Source: Rhyacichthys aspro (Eukaryota; Chordata; Actinopteri; Gobiiformes; Rhyacichthyidae). From it: a stretch of DNA of 64,000 nucleotides. Location: NCBI GenBank assembly GCA_036850595.1, contig CM072155.1, forward strand, positions 5,751,953 through 5,815,952. Direction: 5' to 3'. The notes under the pieces are model-generated. The model worked only from the letters and a program-made list of their open reading frames with translations. It was not told where the DNA came from and ran no database searches. A program made the position numbers and the translations under genes. Below, piece by piece: positions 62,501 through 64,000 of the stretch (positions are counted from its first letter, which is position 1; every line of letters begins with the position of its first letter).

Positions 62501-63923
62501 CACTGAGGTTGGTGTTACGTACAGGAAGTCCTAACAAGGAAACAACAGATTCAAATATAATTAAACTACCAACACAAGTCTACAATGCATTTTATCTCAG
62601 GCTGCTTACCATCCCATAGTAGTTACTGTTGACCATGATGGGACCTCGGCTCCGGAGATAGATGTATTCCTCCCACCAGTCACTCACCTGGAACAAACAA
62701 AAAAAATAAAATGATGCTGCTGAACTAGTCAATGAAACATGAATTTGCAGGACAGGGCCAGGTCTACAAATATAAAGTATATGTGCAGTATATCCCATTC
62801 ATGTAGTGTGTATATGAGTATGTAAAGTTGACAGTTTAATATTATACTGACGTGCTTCAGATCTATTCCAGTATGTCGGGCTGCTGTGTTGTTTACTATT
62901 AGCAAATGGAGCAAGAATGCTAAGAAGCTACCGCCTTCATAACTTGTTGCACCTTTACAAAATTAGCATTTTGAGAATGTCTATCTATAATTGTCATGTG
63001 CATTTTATTTTAATGTAAGTTTTTCCATGTGTATGGTAATGCATGTCATGTCAGGCAGATCTTGGTTGAATGGTGTTTGACGAGGAGGCACAGGTCCAGT
63101 AGCCTTTAGCTGCTGTACTCTAATAATCTAACTCTCATATATCGGGCAGCCACATAATTGAGCCACTCGCTAAAGGGAAATGCTGACAAAGAACACACAC
63201 ACGAGAAGCCACAGTCAATGTTTTGTTCCATCTGTGATTTTGAAACAGTATTAATTTAACTTCACATGTCCAACAGATTACACCACTGGACTGTAATGTT
63301 GCCAACACCTTCTAAAGTCTGTGCTTATTCAAACAGAAAAACACATCAGCCAATTTACAGATAGTAGCAGCATTTGTCTCCCTGAGAGGCCAGGGGAGCA
63401 GCAGCAGGGAAAATCCAAAAGAAATATAGAGTACGACGCACATAAACATACATTTGGGCGAGTAATATGCGTAAATAACCAATATGTTTGTCATTGCTTG
63501 CTTTGAGTGTATACATTTTATTTACAATTAAGAAAAGTATAAATTAAGATAGACCGACCAGCCTAGTATCAAAGCAGAGCCTGCCGTCCATTGCGCTCCA
63601 TCTATTGTACCTCTATTCCCCACTAGTAGGGCTATACTCTTCGAAACACTGACTTAGTGTATTGTGAGTATACATGTTCTTTTGTGTGCTATTGACAGAT
63701 GTACATGTATATATGTAAGAAATGTTACTTAAGTTTATTTTCATCTCAGAAAAAACAACAGAACAAATTAACAAACAGCACTCACATAGTTGGTGGCCCA
63801 CAAAGCTTTGAGTTTGAGGTAGCGCTGAAGGCGGTTTCCCAGATTGGACTCAAATTCATTAGCCAGTTCGGTCATCCGCTTGAACTCTGGATCAGTCAGC
63901 AGAGGCTGCACTGACTGAAGGTA
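47568..63923 (-). CDS. cpt1: Carnitine O-palmitoyltransferase 1, 5' end outside window
   Basis: Acyl-CoA:carnitine acyltransferase of the outer mitochondrial membrane or ER, which controls entry of long-chain fatty acids into beta-oxidation. Fourteen phase-matched exons are visible: 63786-63923, 62610-62687, 62423-62530, 60839-60926, 60263-60458, 57387-57575, 54957-55062, 53950-54066, 50473-50637, 50018-50146, 49128-49283, 48918-49031, 48718-48810 and 47568-47690. They give the C-terminal 599 aa. The N-terminal part of about 175 aa, with both membrane helices and the malonyl-CoA-sensing region, lies beyond the right edge. The catalytic His is in GLNAEHSWADAP. Conserved [57 protein letters not shown] and GGGFGPVADDGYGVSYI are intact, so an active enzyme is expected. 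The protein ends QTKKLL. Synteny with human 19q13.33 points to the CPT1C-equivalent (teleost cpt1cb or cpt1a2-type) paralogue. The paralogue name is inferred. Confidence 0.93.
50638..53949 (-). other. Large cpt1 intron
   Basis: 3.3 kb between exons 53950-54066 and 50473-50637. AT-rich, with a short (TTAG)n-like run near 51250. No exon, RNA gene or clear mobile element was seen. Confidence 0.5.
55540..55570. repeat. (ATTGT)n microsatellite
   Basis: About six tandem ATTGT units in the cpt1 intron between 55062 and 57387. Confidence 0.9.
56520..57260. repeat. Dispersed repeat copy split by a hAT insertion
   Basis: The left part (GGGGTAAGTTTTTGGTAGCATCTG, GCAAAAGTGCAAATTGC, about 56526-56588) and right part (from 57018: ACTATGGTGGCCCTGGAGGAACATGCTGTTGCC, AACAAACATAGTGGAAATTGATC) are the two halves of the GGTAGCCCTGCAGGGACAT family, separated by the element at 56589-57017. 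Confidence 0.6.
56589..57017. mobile_element. Decayed hAT-like element nested in an older repeat
   Basis: The left end begins CAGTAATCTGGCCCCTGAGCAC. The right end, in reverse complement, begins CAGGGGTCATCAAC and continues TTTGCTCAAGGGCCAGC. Flanks TATTACAC (left) and CCTTACAC (right) are a plausible eroded 8-bp duplication. No transposase frame remains. Confidence 0.5.
57675..58015. repeat. Diverged tandem pair flanking a palindrome
   Basis: TTATTTGGCTCGTGCTGCTCTGAA..TGTGGGAAGTAAG..ATTGGACACTTCAA..TCAGAAAACCTTAAATA (57687 on) recurs as TTATTTGGCCTGTGCTCCTTTGAA..CGTGGGAACTAAG..ATTGGACGCTTCAA..TCAGCAAACCTTAAATA (57886 on). Between them, 57849-57876 is a perfect 12-bp inverted repeat with a 4-nt loop (CTTAATCTTTGT, CATA, ACAAAGATTAAG), which extends to about 18 bp with one mismatch. 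It lies in a cpt1 intron. Confidence 0.65.
59177..59232. other. Poly-C/poly-G run of doubtful sequence quality
   Basis: Long C run, TTTTA, long G run, then A-run and GGTTGGTTGGGG. Same character as the 27.1-27.5 kb block, in a cpt1 intron, and likely a local consensus error or gap-fill. Confidence 0.55.
59680..59990 (+). mobile_element. Possible degraded LINE fragment
   Basis: A + strand frame reads QIKQNFQIGRNDLLLKTYL and, further on, KILHRAHLAPNRV, the latter resembling the 'KILHRTHLTPxKL' segment downstream of L1 reverse transcriptases. The rest is not recognisable. Weak evidence. Confidence 0.3.
61100..62022 (+). pseudogene. Reverse transcriptase fragment of a Rex/L2-group LINE
   Basis: Antisense in the cpt1 intron between 60926 and 62423. 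The frame ending at 61528 has RT motif A (LFIDLSKAFDSVDH), motif B (KGVPQGSILGPLLFIIYINNL) and the catalytic FYADDT (motif C), then KLVLNADKTKLML and a stop. Downstream, HASLRFITNCKAMTHHCELYSRVGWPALA and, after a frameshift near 61710, HWYTFIYKAMLGLLPNYICTLL and RTELGKKAFVHSASYAWNMLQ belong to the C-terminal part of the same ORF2-like protein. The 5' part, including the endonuclease, is missing, and about 100 residues between the RT thumb and the C-terminal part are deleted. Non-functional relic. Confidence 0.85.
62688..63785 (-). other. cpt1 intron, nothing further seen
   Basis: 1.1 kb between exons 63786-63923 and 62610-62687. No repeat, RNA or extra exon was recognised. Confidence 0.5.
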
Positions 63924-64000
63924 CTGAGGAATAAAGTCAGTACAAGCTCAATGAAATGACATCGATTTATTACTGTACTTTATTGTACTACTGTAGTTAT

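Overview
The window is vertebrate nuclear DNA, almost certainly from a ray-finned (teleost) fish. The genes are split into small exons with GT-AG introns and most of the sequence is AT-rich intron or spacer. Tc1/mariner and hAT relics, tRNA-derived SINE-like copies and a Rex/L2-type LINE fragment are present. The protein-coding genes all have fish-like versions of families whose human counterparts lie on 19q13.3-q13.4. No bacterial, viral or CRISPR-type locus is visible.

Layout from left to right: (1) syt5, a synaptotagmin, on the + strand (noncoding first exon near 0.7 kb, coding exons 4.7-8.0 kb). (2) tnnt1, slow skeletal troponin T, on the - strand and convergent with syt5 (coding 9.7-19.1 kb, inferred promoter near 24.36 kb). 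(3) pih1d1, an R2TP-complex subunit, on the - strand (25.9-30.2 kb). (4) A fast-evolving single-pass membrane cytokine-like gene on the - strand (32.7-37.7 kb). I reconstructed it from 12 exons whose phases agree, and its position suggests it is flt3lg. (5) A carnitine palmitoyltransferase 1 gene on the - strand (47.6-63.9 kb), whose 5' exons lie beyond the right edge. The neighbours do not form a pathway. What they share is conserved synteny with human 19q13.

Most notable: the N-terminal hypervariable part of tnnt1 contains a tandem array of five 21-nt cassette exons. Four encode DQDAQEE and one encodes AQDAQEE. Each sits in a duplicated unit of about 0.6-0.8 kb, and every other difference between the copies is synonymous. 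With a further 15-nt exon (DHVYQ), all six are frame-neutral, so the gene looks like an adjustable-length acidic tail. Other points of interest are the candidate fish flt3lg with a coding ACA microsatellite in its stalk, a KKLL C-terminus (dilysine ER-retrieval type) on the CPT1 protein, and a poly-G/poly-C block at 27.1-27.5 kb that looks like a corrupted copy of a known repeat rather than real sequence.

Exon coordinates were derived by hand from splice signals and reading-frame continuity. No alignment or database search was run.
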